DNA of 64,000 nucleotides from NCBI RefSeq assembly GCF_029351045.1, contig NZ_JARKIN010000001.1, positions 5,239,001 to 5,303,000 of the forward strand, written 5' to 3'. The notes beneath the pieces are model-generated. The model ran no database searches. It had not been told where the DNA came from and saw only the letters and a program-made list of their open reading frames with translations. The position numbers and the translations under genes were made by a program. Origin of the DNA: Streptomyces sp. WMMB303. GTDB taxonomy: Bacteria; Actinomycetota; Actinomycetes; Streptomycetales; Streptomycetaceae. Positions 1 through 7,295 of this stretch are shown here, in pieces. Every line of letters begins with the position of its first letter. The first letter of the stretch is position 1.

Positions 1-202
1 TCAGCGCAGGCTCGGCCGTCTTCACGTCGAGGTCTTCGAACACCGAGTCGTGGTGCCGAGCGGCGGCGGACAGAGCGTCGTTCTCAGCCTGCATCCGGAC
101 AAGCTCGGATTCCAGGTCCTGGACACGCTGCTGCAGCCGTCGCATCTCGGCGAGCACCCGGGGGTCGTAGCCGCCGACGTGACCGAGAAGCGCCTTTGCC
201 AT
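1..202 (-). CDS. small coiled-coil-like protein of unknown function (3' end cut by window edge)
   Basis: Opens at ATG 202 and reads 67 codons off the left edge, so the C-terminus is missing. GGAGG lies about 10 nt upstream of the ATG. The visible protein begins MAKALLGHVGGYDPRVLAEM and then has a Leu/Gln/Glu-rich stretch with roughly heptad-spaced hydrophobics (residues about 18-45), which suggests a short coiled coil. No domain that I can name. From memory, a conserved small gene like this sits near acyP and smc in Streptomyces. That is recall, not something the window shows. Confidence 0.6.
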   Translation of the reverse strand, partial: MAKALLGHVGGYDPRVLAEMRRLQQRVQDLESELVRMQAENDALSAAARHHDSVFEDLDVKTAEPAL

Positions 203-514
203 GATGGATGGTCCTCCACACTGAGTGACCGACCGTGGATGTGGTGGGTCGTGAGGGAATCGCACCGTTGAGGGTCTGCTCTGGACTTTTACTAAAGGTT
301 CTCTGGATCAAACAGCTCAGGTGCGCGGGGTCTCAGGATCTCACCAAATGGTTTGACGGTCAACACGATCACACGTAGCTACCCCCGGGCCTGCTTCGGC
401 TCGACGGCGTCCGGCGCCGGAGGCGGCTGTCCCGCGGGGGCGGATGGAAGATCCACGTCGCTCACTCGTTGCGGCAGCTTTGCATGGTGAAGCGCGATTG
501 GCAACTGTTGTGGA
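203..514. other. intergenic stretch, probable promoter of the small gene
   Basis: No convincing gene. Locally AT-richer around 280-370. It holds an 11-bp palindrome TTGAC-G-GTCAA at 353-363, which could be an operator for the minus-strand gene starting at 202. No terminator with a T-tract seen after acyP. Confidence 0.3.
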
Positions 515-910
515 TCACCGGATCGCGAAGCCGCGGTACCCCCCGCGTGGTGTGTCCCAGATCTCGGTGACCCCGTCGACGCGCCCGGGCGTGTCCCCGC
601 TCCGCAGCCACTCCAGCAGGTGTCCGCAGTCGGCGCGGGTGCCCTCCGCGACGATCTGGACCCGGCCGTCACCGAGGTTCAGCGCGAAACCGACGAGCCG
701 GCCGATCCGCAGCGCCGCCGCGCGGGTGAACCAGCGGAAGCCGACGCCCTGCACCTCCCCGCGCACCCAGGCGGTCAGCCGCGCGGGCTCCTCGGGCCGT
801 ACCTTCTCGGGTTCTTCGGCGAACTGCTCGGCGAACTGCTCGCTCATCTGTTCACTCAGCTGTTCGCGCGGCGTTCCGTCCGCGTCGTCGGTCGGATTGA
901 TGGCAGCCAT
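515..910 (-). CDS. acyP: acylphosphatase
   Basis: Predicted 131-aa acylphosphatase (EC 3.6.1.7), which hydrolyses acyl-phosphates in the cytoplasm. The domain occupies residues about 44-131. It carries the signature VRGEVQGVGFRWF, with the phosphate-binding Arg, and LNLGDGRV with the catalytic-type Asn. The domain is normally about 90 aa. Here an acidic, Gln/Glu-rich extension of some 40 aa precedes it, with an internal repeat EQFAEQFAEE. ATG 910 is the longest reasonable start but has no good RBS, and ATG at residue 22 is an alternative. The gene shares the strand of mutM and rnc but is separated from them by the opposite-strand CAP gene. Confidence 0.85.
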   Translation of the reverse strand: MAAINPTDDADGTPREQLSEQMSEQFAEQFAEEPEKVRPEEPARLTAWVRGEVQGVGFRWFTRAAALRIGRLVGFALNLGDGRVQIVAEGTRADCGHLLEWLRSGDTPGRVDGVTEIWDTPRGGYRGFAIR

Positions 911-1069
911 GGGGTGCACGCTATCCGGACAATTCCCGAGCGGATACATCAGCCCCCGTGGGGATGCCGTACATTGCCCGGCAACTCTCTTCACTCTCCA
1001 CTCACACCTGGGAGCAAAGAGAGACGGAACCTTGACGCCGTATCGCCGAGCAATGTGAGGACAGCACAG

Positions 1070-1954
1070 ATGGGCCGCCATCGACGCGCTACCCCCACTC
1101 CAGCCGTCCCGCCGGAGTCCTCCGAGCCGCCGGCCGTACGCCCCCACCGGGGCGGCAGGCGCCGCAGACGCGCGGGCACCCCCGTCCGGACCGGGGTGCT
1201 GGGTGCCTCGGCCGCGCTCGCGATGGGCACCGTCGCCGTGGCCTCCGGGCTGATACCCGCACCCGGCGGGCTCGGCGGGCCGCGGGACAGCCGGGTGCAG
1301 GCCGACGGCACCGGCCCCGCGGCCCCACCGGTCTCCGCCACCCCCTCCGACCACGACTCCACCACGGCGCCCCCCGGCGACGGGGACAAGAGCCCCAGCC
1401 CCACTCCCACCCCCTCGCGGAAGAGCGAGCGCCCCACCGAGAAGCCGGACGCCTCCCCCTCGAAGCAGGCGTCGAAGACACCCCGGCCCACCCGCGAGGA
1501 GGAGCACGGCTCCCGCGGCAGCTCCAGGCCGGACCCCGGAGGGGCGGGCGGCGGCAGCACCGCCGCAGCCGACCAGGAGTCCGCCGCGGAGAGCGAGATC
1601 CTCACACTCGTCAACCAGGAGCGGGCCAAGGCGGGCTGCAAGCCGCTGACGGCGGACGCCAAGCTGGCCGCACTGGCCGGGGACTACAGCGCGGACATGG
1701 CGCGCCGCGGGTTCTTCTCGCACACCTCGCCCGACGGCAGGAGCCCCTGGGACCGGGCCGAGGCCGCCGGGGTCAGCGACCTGGGCGGCGAGAACATCGC
1801 CCGCGGCCAGGCCAACGCCCGCTCGGTGATGGACTCCTGGATGAACAGCCCCGGCCACCGGGCCAACATCCTCAACTGCGACTACCGCACCCTGGGCGTC
1901 GGCGCGCACTTCGCCGAGGGCGGCCCCTGGTGGACCCAGGACTTCGGCTTCTGA
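1070..1954 (+). CDS. secreted CAP/SCP (cysteine-rich secretory-like) domain protein
   Basis: 294-aa protein, ATG with GAGG about 9 nt upstream. It has a basic N-terminus (residues 1-40), a hydrophobic segment (about 41-60, VRTGVLGASAALAMG onward) acting as signal or anchor, and a Ser/Pro/Thr/Lys-rich linker (about 75-165). A C-terminal CAP domain of the bacterial YkwD type follows (about 170-294): 'ILTLVNQERAKAG', 'FFSHTSPDG', 'GENIARGQ', 'MNSPGHRANIL', ending GGPWWTQDFGF. The conserved His and Glu of the CAP cavity are present. Probably exported and cell-wall associated. Its substrate or role is unknown for most bacterial members. It is transcribed divergently from acyP. Confidence 0.85.
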   Translation: MGRHRRATPTPAVPPESSEPPAVRPHRGGRRRRRAGTPVRTGVLGASAALAMGTVAVASGLIPAPGGLGGPRDSRVQADGTGPAAPPVSATPSDHDSTTAPPGDGDKSPSPTPTPSRKSERPTEKPDASPSKQASKTPRPTREEEHGSRGSSRPDPGGAGGGSTAAADQESAAESEILTLVNQERAKAGCKPLTADAKLAALAGDYSADMARRGFFSHTSPDGRSPWDRAEAAGVSDLGGENIARGQANARSVMDSWMNSPGHRANILNCDYRTLGVGAHFAEGGPWWTQDFGF

Positions 1955-2023
1955 CACCTGCCGCCGCGCGGGCCCATGCCCGGGACGCGGAACACCAGCG
2001 CGACACCCGCGCCAACGGCAGGG

Positions 2024-2911
2024 CTAGGCCCCGGCCGGACGCGGGCGGCCGGCGGCGCGCGGGCGCGGGGGGCGCTGGCAGCGGGGGCAGAAGTAGCTGG
2101 AGCGGTTCATCCAGGCACTGCGCCGCATCGGGGTGCCGCAGCGGCGGCAGGGCTCGTCCTCGCGGCCATAGGCGTCCAGCGAGCGGTCGAAGTAGCCGGA
2201 CTCGCCGTTGACATTCACATAGAGGCTGTCGAAGCTGGTGCCGCCCTGGGCCAGCGCGGCCGTCATCACCTCCCGCACATGTCCGATCAGCTCGGCGGTC
2301 TGCGCCCGGGTCAGGGTGGCCGTGGGGCGGTCGTAGTGCAGCCGGGAGCGCCACAGCGCCTCGTCGGCGTAGATGTTGCCGACGCCGCTGATCAGCGACT
2401 GGTCCAGCAGGGCGCGCTTGACGGTGGTACGGCGCCGGCGCAGGGCCGTGTGCAGGGCCGTCTCGTCGAAGGCGGGGTCCAGCGGGTCGCGGGCGATGTG
2501 CGCGATGACGTCGGGCAGCCCGTCCTCGGCGGTTGCGTGGAGCGAGAGCCCGCCGAAAGTGCGCTGGTCGACGAAGCGCAGCTCACCGGCCGCGGCGTCG
2601 GTGAAGGTGAGGCGAACGCGCAGATGTCGCTCGTCGGGGATGTCCGGCGGCTGGATGAGGAGCTGGCCGCTCATCCCCAGGTGGGCAAGGAGCGCGTGGG
2701 AACCGTCGTCGACAGGCAGCCACAGGTACTTGCCCCGGCGCTGCGCCGGTCCGAGACGCCGGCCGGCCAGCCGCGCGGTGAAGTCCGGGGCACCGGCCGG
2801 GTGGCGCCGGACGGCCCGCGGGTGCAGCACTTCGGTGGTGCTGATGGTGCGGCCGCCCGTCCAGCGTTCCAGGCCGCGGCGGACGACCTCGACTTCCGGC
2901 AGCTCGGGCAC
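2024..2911 (-). CDS. mutM: formamidopyrimidine-DNA glycosylase
   Basis: 295-aa Fpg/MutM, a bifunctional glycosylase/AP lyase removing 8-oxoguanine and formamidopyrimidines. The N-terminus MPELPEVEVVRRGL carries the catalytic Pro2 and Glu3. The H2TH region includes LISGVGNIYADEALW, with the conserved Asn/Glu. A C-terminal zinc finger CRRC...CPRC (about residues 248-272) is intact, followed by a short Pro/Arg tail. It lies downstream of rnc on the same strand, but a strong hairpin (2956-2989) sits between them, so it may have its own promoter or depend on read-through. Confidence 0.95.
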   Translation of the reverse strand: MPELPEVEVVRRGLERWTGGRTISTTEVLHPRAVRRHPAGAPDFTARLAGRRLGPAQRRGKYLWLPVDDGSHALLAHLGMSGQLLIQPPDIPDERHLRVRLTFTDAAAGELRFVDQRTFGGLSLHATAEDGLPDVIAHIARDPLDPAFDETALHTALRRRRTTVKRALLDQSLISGVGNIYADEALWRSRLHYDRPTATLTRAQTAELIGHVREVMTAALAQGGTSFDSLYVNVNGESGYFDRSLDAYGREDEPCRRCGTPMRRSAWMNRSSYFCPRCQRPPRPRAAGRPRPAGA

Positions 2912-2955
2912 GGGACTCCTCAGAGGACAGGGCCCCGCCTGCTCGGGGCCGGAAA

Positions 2956-2989
2956 CGCCACGGCCGCCCCGAGCGGGGCGGCCGTGGCG
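2956..2989 (-). terminator. intrinsic terminator between rnc and mutM
   Basis: 15-bp perfect inverted repeat CGCCACGGCCGCCCC / GGGGCGGCCGTGGCG with a 4-nt loop (GAGC). In the minus direction it is followed by TTTCC. It lies 22 nt after the rnc stop and 45 nt before the mutM start, so it probably ends the DUF177-rpmF-rnc transcript. Confidence 0.7.
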
Positions 2990-3010
2990 GACGGTGCGGT
3001 GTGCGCGGGA

Positions 3011-3898
3011 TCAGCGCGACGCGGCACTGTCCGTGGGTTCGGTGGGATCGTTGCGCTGCCCGTCCGGGACGGACGGCGCCGCGGTGCCCTTGCCGACGGC
3101 TGCGGCCTTGCCGGCCCGCGGGCCGTCGCCTTCCGCGGCGGCCTCGGCGCGGGCCGAGATGGCGCGCCAGGCAGCCTCGGCGGCCTGCTGCTCGGCCTCC
3201 TTCTTGCTGCGTCCTGTGCCGGTGCCGTACGCGACACCACCGACGCGGGCAGCAGCCGTGAAGGTCTTCTCGTGGTCGGGGCCCGTCTCGGAGACCAGGT
3301 ACTCCGGGACGCCGAGTCCCTCGGCGGCCGTCAGCTCCTGCAGGCTGGTCTTCCAGTCGAGCCCGGCGCCCAGATTGGAGGACCGCTCGATGAGCGGGTC
3401 GAAGAGGCGGTGCACCAGTTCGGAGGCCGCTTCCAGCTCCTGGTCGAGGTAGACGGCGCCGATGACCGCTTCCAACGTGTCCGCGAGGATCGACGCCTTG
3501 TCCCGGCCCCCGGTGCCCTCCTCGCCCCTGCCGAGGCGGATGAAAGCGCCCAGGTCGAGTCCGCGGGCGACCCCCGCGAGGGCACGCGAGTTGACCACCG
3601 CGGCCCGCAGCTTGGCGAGCTGGCCCTCCGGAAGGTCCGGATGCATGCGGTAGAGGGTGTCGGTGACCACGAGTCCGAGGACGGAGTCACCGAGGAATTC
3701 CAAGCGCTCGTTGGTGGGCAGCCCGCCGTTCTCGTAGGCGTAGCTGCGGTGCGTCAGCGCACGCACCAGAAGGGCGGACTCCAGTCGGTAACCGAGCCGC
3801 CCTTCCAGAATCGCGTGCGACGAGGCCGAGTCCACCAGCTCCGCGGAGTCTCCCCCCTTCCCGGGGACGGGACTCTGCGGAGTTCCGGCGTCGGACAT
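3011..3898 (-). CDS. rnc: ribonuclease III
   Basis: 295-aa RNase III, a double-strand-specific endoribonuclease for rRNA and mRNA processing. In Streptomyces the orthologue is AbsB, a global regulator of antibiotic production. It shows the catalytic signature NERLEFLGDSVLG and the metal-binding DTLEAVIGAVYLD motif. The C-terminal dsRBD runs from about 185-255 (DWKTSLQEL, then GRSKKEAEQQAAEAAW), followed by a disordered Ala/Pro-rich tail of about 40 aa. I chose ATG 3898 (MSDAG...) by homology to known Streptomyces proteins. An in-frame GTG at 3910 extends it by 4 aa but lacks a spaced RBS. The gene is 19 nt downstream of rpmF. Confidence 0.95.
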   Translation of the reverse strand: MSDAGTPQSPVPGKGGDSAELVDSASSHAILEGRLGYRLESALLVRALTHRSYAYENGGLPTNERLEFLGDSVLGLVVTDTLYRMHPDLPEGQLAKLRAAVVNSRALAGVARGLDLGAFIRLGRGEEGTGGRDKASILADTLEAVIGAVYLDQELEAASELVHRLFDPLIERSSNLGAGLDWKTSLQELTAAEGLGVPEYLVSETGPDHEKTFTAAARVGGVAYGTGTGRSKKEAEQQAAEAAWRAISARAEAAAEGDGPRAGKAAAVGKGTAAPSVPDGQRNDPTEPTDSAASR

Positions 3899-3917
3899 GG
3901 AGCCTGTCACCCGCCGA

Positions 3918-4091
3918 TCAGACCTCGAGGACCTGACGCTTGTTGTAGGTGCCGCAGCTCGGGCACGCGATGTGCTGCTGCTTGGGCTCGCGGCAGCGCT
4001 CGCACTTCACCAGGGTGGGGACCGCAGCCTTCCACTGCGACCGGCGGTGGCGCGTGTTGCTGCGCGACATCTTCCGCTTCGGAACAGCCAC
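3918..4091 (-). CDS. rpmF: 50S ribosomal protein L32
   Basis: 57-aa L32, beginning MAVPKRKMSRSNTRHRRSQW with a GTG start. AGGAGA lies 7 nt upstream, inside the end of the DUF177 gene. Two CxxC pairs (C30/C33 and C43/C46) are present, so this is the zinc-binding (C+) form. The order DUF177-rpmF-rnc is widely conserved in actinobacteria, and only 2 nt separate rpmF from the DUF177 stop, implying co-transcription and translational coupling. Confidence 0.97.
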   Translation of the reverse strand: MAVPKRKMSRSNTRHRRSQWKAAVPTLVKCERCREPKQQHIACPSCGTYNKRQVLEV

Positions 4092-4093
4092 GG

Positions 4094-4762
4094 CTACTTC
4101 TCCTGTGAGTCATCCCCGTCGGTGCGGGGCTCGTTGTCCTTCTCGCCGTCCGGCATGGTCTCGGCGAGTTCCTGCAGTGCCGCCCACCTGATGTCGACGG
4201 CTTCTTCGTGCCCGTGGTCGGGGTCGTCCGCCAGCCGGGCCCCGCACTCGGGGCACAGGCCGGGGCAGTCCTCGCGGCACACCGGCTGCAGCGGCAGTGC
4301 GAGCACCACCGCGTCCCGCAGCACGGGTTCGAGGTCGAACAGATCGCCCTCGAGAAAGAGTGTGTCCTCGTTCTCCTCGTCCTCGCCGGGCTCCGCAACG
4401 GGGCGGCCCCGGTCGTCGGCGTCGGGATAGGAGAACATCTCCTGGAAGTCCGCTTCGACCCGTTGGTCGAGCGGCTCCAGACACTTTACGCACTCCCCCG
4501 TCAGCGGCGCACGGGCGGTACCCGTGACGAGTACCCCCTCCATGACCGACTCCAGGCGGAGGTCCAGCTCGATCGTCGCCCCGTCGGGAACCTTGATGAA
4601 CTCGACACCCAGATCACCGGGGGACTCCACCTCGCGGGAGAGCCGCTTCATCGCACCAGGTCGCCGCCCCAGCTCGCGTGTGTCGAACACGAGGGGCGCG
4701 CGGTGGTCGAGGGGGGAGTTCAGGGCTTCCTGCTTTCTACGGGTGGAGCTGGGGCCGCGCAC
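4094..4762 (-). CDS. DUF177/YceD family protein
   Basis: YceD/DUF177 protein, a family linked to rRNA or ribosome biogenesis and usually encoded immediately before rpmF. Core signatures are PLVFDTRELGRRPG, ESVMEGVLVTG, CVKCLEPL, FDLEPVLRDAVVLALPLQ and CREDCPGLCPECG, the last a possible metal-binding Cys set. The start is uncertain. I give GTG 4762, but the ORF is open to 4819 and the conserved region only begins near residue 17 (LDHRAPLVFDT), so a shorter form starting around 4723 is possible. The Asp/Glu-rich tail is probably disordered. Confidence 0.85.
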   Translation of the reverse strand: MRGPSSTRRKQEALNSPLDHRAPLVFDTRELGRRPGAMKRLSREVESPGDLGVEFIKVPDGATIELDLRLESVMEGVLVTGTARAPLTGECVKCLEPLDQRVEADFQEMFSYPDADDRGRPVAEPGEDEENEDTLFLEGDLFDLEPVLRDAVVLALPLQPVCREDCPGLCPECGARLADDPDHGHEEAVDIRWAALQELAETMPDGEKDNEPRTDGDDSQEK

Positions 4763-4853
4763 GTACTCACGGCCGAAGAGACAGGATACCTGCCGGGTCC
4801 CCCATGACCCAATCCGCATCCCGGTGGCGCCGGGTTCCGCGGGCCGCCCGGGA

Positions 4854-5942
4854 TCAGCCTCCGTGACCGTGCCGCTGCTCGTAGGCCCGGAGCTGATCGA
4901 TGTCGATCATACTGGTGTCGAAGAGACTGGTCTCGTCGAGTTGCTGTTGCGGCTGCTGGTAGTGCTGCTGCTGGGGCTGCTGGTAGTAGCCGTTCTGCTG
5001 CTGACCGTAGCCGTAGGGATCGTGCTGCTGCGCGTAGTAGGGATCCTGCGGCGCCTGCTGCGCGTAGGCGTAGGGGTCGTGCTGCTGTCCGCCGTCGTAG
5101 GGCATCTGCTGCGGCGCGTAGTACGGGTCCTGCGGCTGCCCCGGGCTGTAGGGGGGCTGCGGCGGCTGCGCGGGCGGCTGCTGCTGGGGCTGCTCGTCCT
5201 GCGCCGCCGGGTCGGTGTGCGCGAGCCCGGCCAGGTAGTCGGCGTCGCTGGTGTGCTGCGCGAAGCCCTCGGCCCCGTCCTGCGCCGCCATGTGCGCCGC
5301 CAGCTCGTCGATGGGCTCGTGGCCGTGCAGCTTGAGCCGGCCGCGCCCCACGGCCTCCAGCGTCTTGGTGAGCACCGCCGAGACCGAACCGAGCCGCGCC
5401 TCCACATAGCTGTCCGCCCGGCGCTGCAGCTCGCGGGGGTCGCCGGTGCGCTCGGGCGCCTCGTGCGCGTACTCCTCGTGCCACTCCTCGGCGCCGGGCC
5501 CGCTGCCCAGCAGCTTCTCCCGGCCCCGGTCGACGGAGCCGATGGTCTTGGAGAGCACGGCTTCGAAGTTGGCGAGCTTGCTGTCGACGTAGTCGTCGGC
5601 CTCGATCCGGATCTCGCCCGCCTCGCGGCGGGCCTCGGCCAGGATGCGGTCGGCCTCCTCCTGCGCTCGCCGGGCCACTTCCGTACCGGCGACCAGCGCC
5701 GCGCGCTCGCCCTGGGCCGCCTCGATGACGCGCTGGGCCTCCTGATGGGCCTCGGCCACCACCTGTTCGCGTCCGCCGATCACCTCGCGCGCCTCGGCCA
5801 GGGAGCCGGGCAGCGCCTGGCGCACTTCCTCGAGCATGGCGAGCAACTCGGCCCGGTTGACCACGCAGGAGGCGGACATGGGCATCGAGCGCGCGCCGTC
5901 GACGGTCGCCACGATCTCGTCGAGTTTCTGCTGTACGTCCAC
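4854..5942 (-). CDS. DivIVA-like coiled-coil protein with Gln/Pro/Tyr-rich tail
   Basis: 362 aa. Residues about 1-150 form long charged alpha-helix/coiled-coil (EAREVIGGREQVVAEAHQE and following), resembling DivIVA/SepIVA or ATP-synthase subunit b helices, with a second helical block at about 165-215. From about 250 to 345 the chain is a low-complexity Gln/Pro/Tyr tail with repeats of HDPYAYAQQ/QDPYYAQQ type. It ends with a conserved-looking segment DETSLFDTSMIDIDQLRAYE. The homologue in this conserved neighbourhood is usually annotated as a cell-division initiation or hypothetical protein. The function is inferred only from architecture: a scaffold at membrane or septum is plausible. Confidence 0.75.
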   Translation of the reverse strand: MDVQQKLDEIVATVDGARSMPMSASCVVNRAELLAMLEEVRQALPGSLAEAREVIGGREQVVAEAHQEAQRVIEAAQGERAALVAGTEVARRAQEEADRILAEARREAGEIRIEADDYVDSKLANFEAVLSKTIGSVDRGREKLLGSGPGAEEWHEEYAHEAPERTGDPRELQRRADSYVEARLGSVSAVLTKTLEAVGRGRLKLHGHEPIDELAAHMAAQDGAEGFAQHTSDADYLAGLAHTDPAAQDEQPQQQPPAQPPQPPYSPGQPQDPYYAPQQMPYDGGQQHDPYAYAQQAPQDPYYAQQHDPYGYGQQQNGYYQQPQQQHYQQPQQQLDETSLFDTSMIDIDQLRAYEQRHGHGG

Positions 5943-6087
5943 GCAGGTGACTGTACGACCCGTGGACGCGGGCCTGTTACTCCTTCCCGGAAGCCGGCCG
6001 ATCCGGGCAGGTCAGCGCCGTCCGCCCGGGACCGGCCCGCCCTCGCCGGGCGGCCGGGCCGCGACCCGGGGGCCGCGGTCGGGATCG

Positions 6088-6567
6088 TCAGGGCTTGGTG
6101 AGGCGTTCGGCCAGCGCCCGGCCGACGGCCTCGGGGACCAGGTGGGAGACGTCGCCGCCCCAGGTGGCGACCTCCTTGACGAGACTGGAGGAGAGGAAGC
6201 TGTAGGTGGGGTTGGTCGGGACGAACAGCGTCTCGACCCCGGAGAGGCCGTTGTTCATCTGGGCCATCTGCAGCTCGTAGTCGAAGTCGCTGACCGCGCG
6301 CAGCCCCTTGACGATGGCCGGGATGTCCCGCTCCTTGCAGAAGTCGACCAGCAGCCCGTGGAACGCCTCGACCTCGACATTCCCGAAGCCTTCGGTGACC
6401 TGGCGGATCAGGTCGATACGCTCGTCGACCGCGAAGAGCCCCTTCTTGGACTTGTTGATCATCACGGCGACGTGCACCGTGTCGTACAGCCGGGAAGCGC
6501 GCTCGATGATGTCGAGGTGGCCATTGGTGATGGGATCGAACGACCCCGGGCAGACTGCGCGGCGCAC
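6088..6567 (-). CDS. coaD: phosphopantetheine adenylyltransferase
   Basis: 159-aa CoaD (PPAT), the penultimate step of coenzyme A synthesis (4'-phosphopantetheine + ATP to dephospho-CoA). Nucleotidyltransferase signature CPGSFDPITNGH near the N-terminus, then NKSKKGLF, KGLRAVSDFDYE and the SSSLVKEVA motif near the C-terminus. The GTG at 6567 is preceded, 6 nt away, by GAGGAA and gives the family's usual length. A GTG two codons earlier (6573) is an alternative. The gene lies 53 nt after rsmD on the same strand, a conserved pair. Confidence 0.95.
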   Translation of the reverse strand: MRRAVCPGSFDPITNGHLDIIERASRLYDTVHVAVMINKSKKGLFAVDERIDLIRQVTEGFGNVEVEAFHGLLVDFCKERDIPAIVKGLRAVSDFDYELQMAQMNNGLSGVETLFVPTNPTYSFLSSSLVKEVATWGGDVSHLVPEAVGRALAERLTKP

Positions 6568-6620
6568 TGGCACTTCCTCGCTCTCCTCACGGCGGGCGCG
6601 CGGCCCTGCCTCAGGTGATC

Positions 6621-7220
6621 TCAGCATGACGCGGGAGTAACTTCCCGCGCAGCGGCGCGACCGTACCAAAGCGTTCCCTCGCCGTAGCGACGGGACCTGA
6701 GTCCCTCGAAACCCTCCGGCCAGCGGAAATCGCCGCCCCTGGTGCTGCGCTCCACGGTGGCCAGCGCGGCGGGCGCCAGCCAGCCCCTGACCCGGAGTGT
6801 GAGGAGTGTCTCCCGCAGCTCGTCATCGGCCATCGCATACGGCGGATCGAGAAAGACCAGGTCGAACGGGGTCGAAGGCGGTTCACCGGCGAGCACCTGG
6901 GCTGCCTTGCCGGAGCGCACCTCCGCTCCGGCCAGCCCCAGCGCCCGCACGTTCTCCCGGACGGTGCGTACGGCACGCGGATCCGCCTCGACGAGCAGCA
7001 CCTGCCCGGCGCCCCGGGACAGCGCCTCCAAGCCGACGGCACCGGAGCCGGCGAACAGGTCCAGCACCCGCAGGCCCCGCCAGCCCGCGGCGCCCCCGAG
7101 CTGGGATTCCCAACTGGAGAACAGGCCCTCGCGGGCCCGGTCGGAGGTGGGGCGGGTGCCGGTGCCCGGCGGGACGGCCAGCCGTCGCCCGCCTGCGGCT
7201 CCGGCGATGACGCGGGTCAT
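6621..7220 (-). CDS. rsmD: 16S rRNA (guanine(966)-N(2))-methyltransferase
   Basis: 199-aa RsmD, an SAM-dependent methyltransferase modifying G966 of 16S rRNA. It starts MTRVIAGAAGGRRLAVPPG. It has SAM-binding motif I DLFAGSGAVGLEALSRGA and the catalytic DPPY motif in VFLDPPYAMADDEL. Length is normal. It sits between recG (75 nt upstream) and coaD on the same strand. Confidence 0.95.
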   Translation of the reverse strand: MTRVIAGAAGGRRLAVPPGTGTRPTSDRAREGLFSSWESQLGGAAGWRGLRVLDLFAGSGAVGLEALSRGAGQVLLVEADPRAVRTVRENVRALGLAGAEVRSGKAAQVLAGEPPSTPFDLVFLDPPYAMADDELRETLLTLRVRGWLAPAALATVERSTRGGDFRWPEGFEGLRSRRYGEGTLWYGRAAAREVTPASC

Positions 7221-7295
7221 GGGTGCGGATCCTCTGTGTGGGGTGCGTGCTCGGCATCAGGATCCCATGCGGGGTCCGGCACCGCGTGGCCTCGG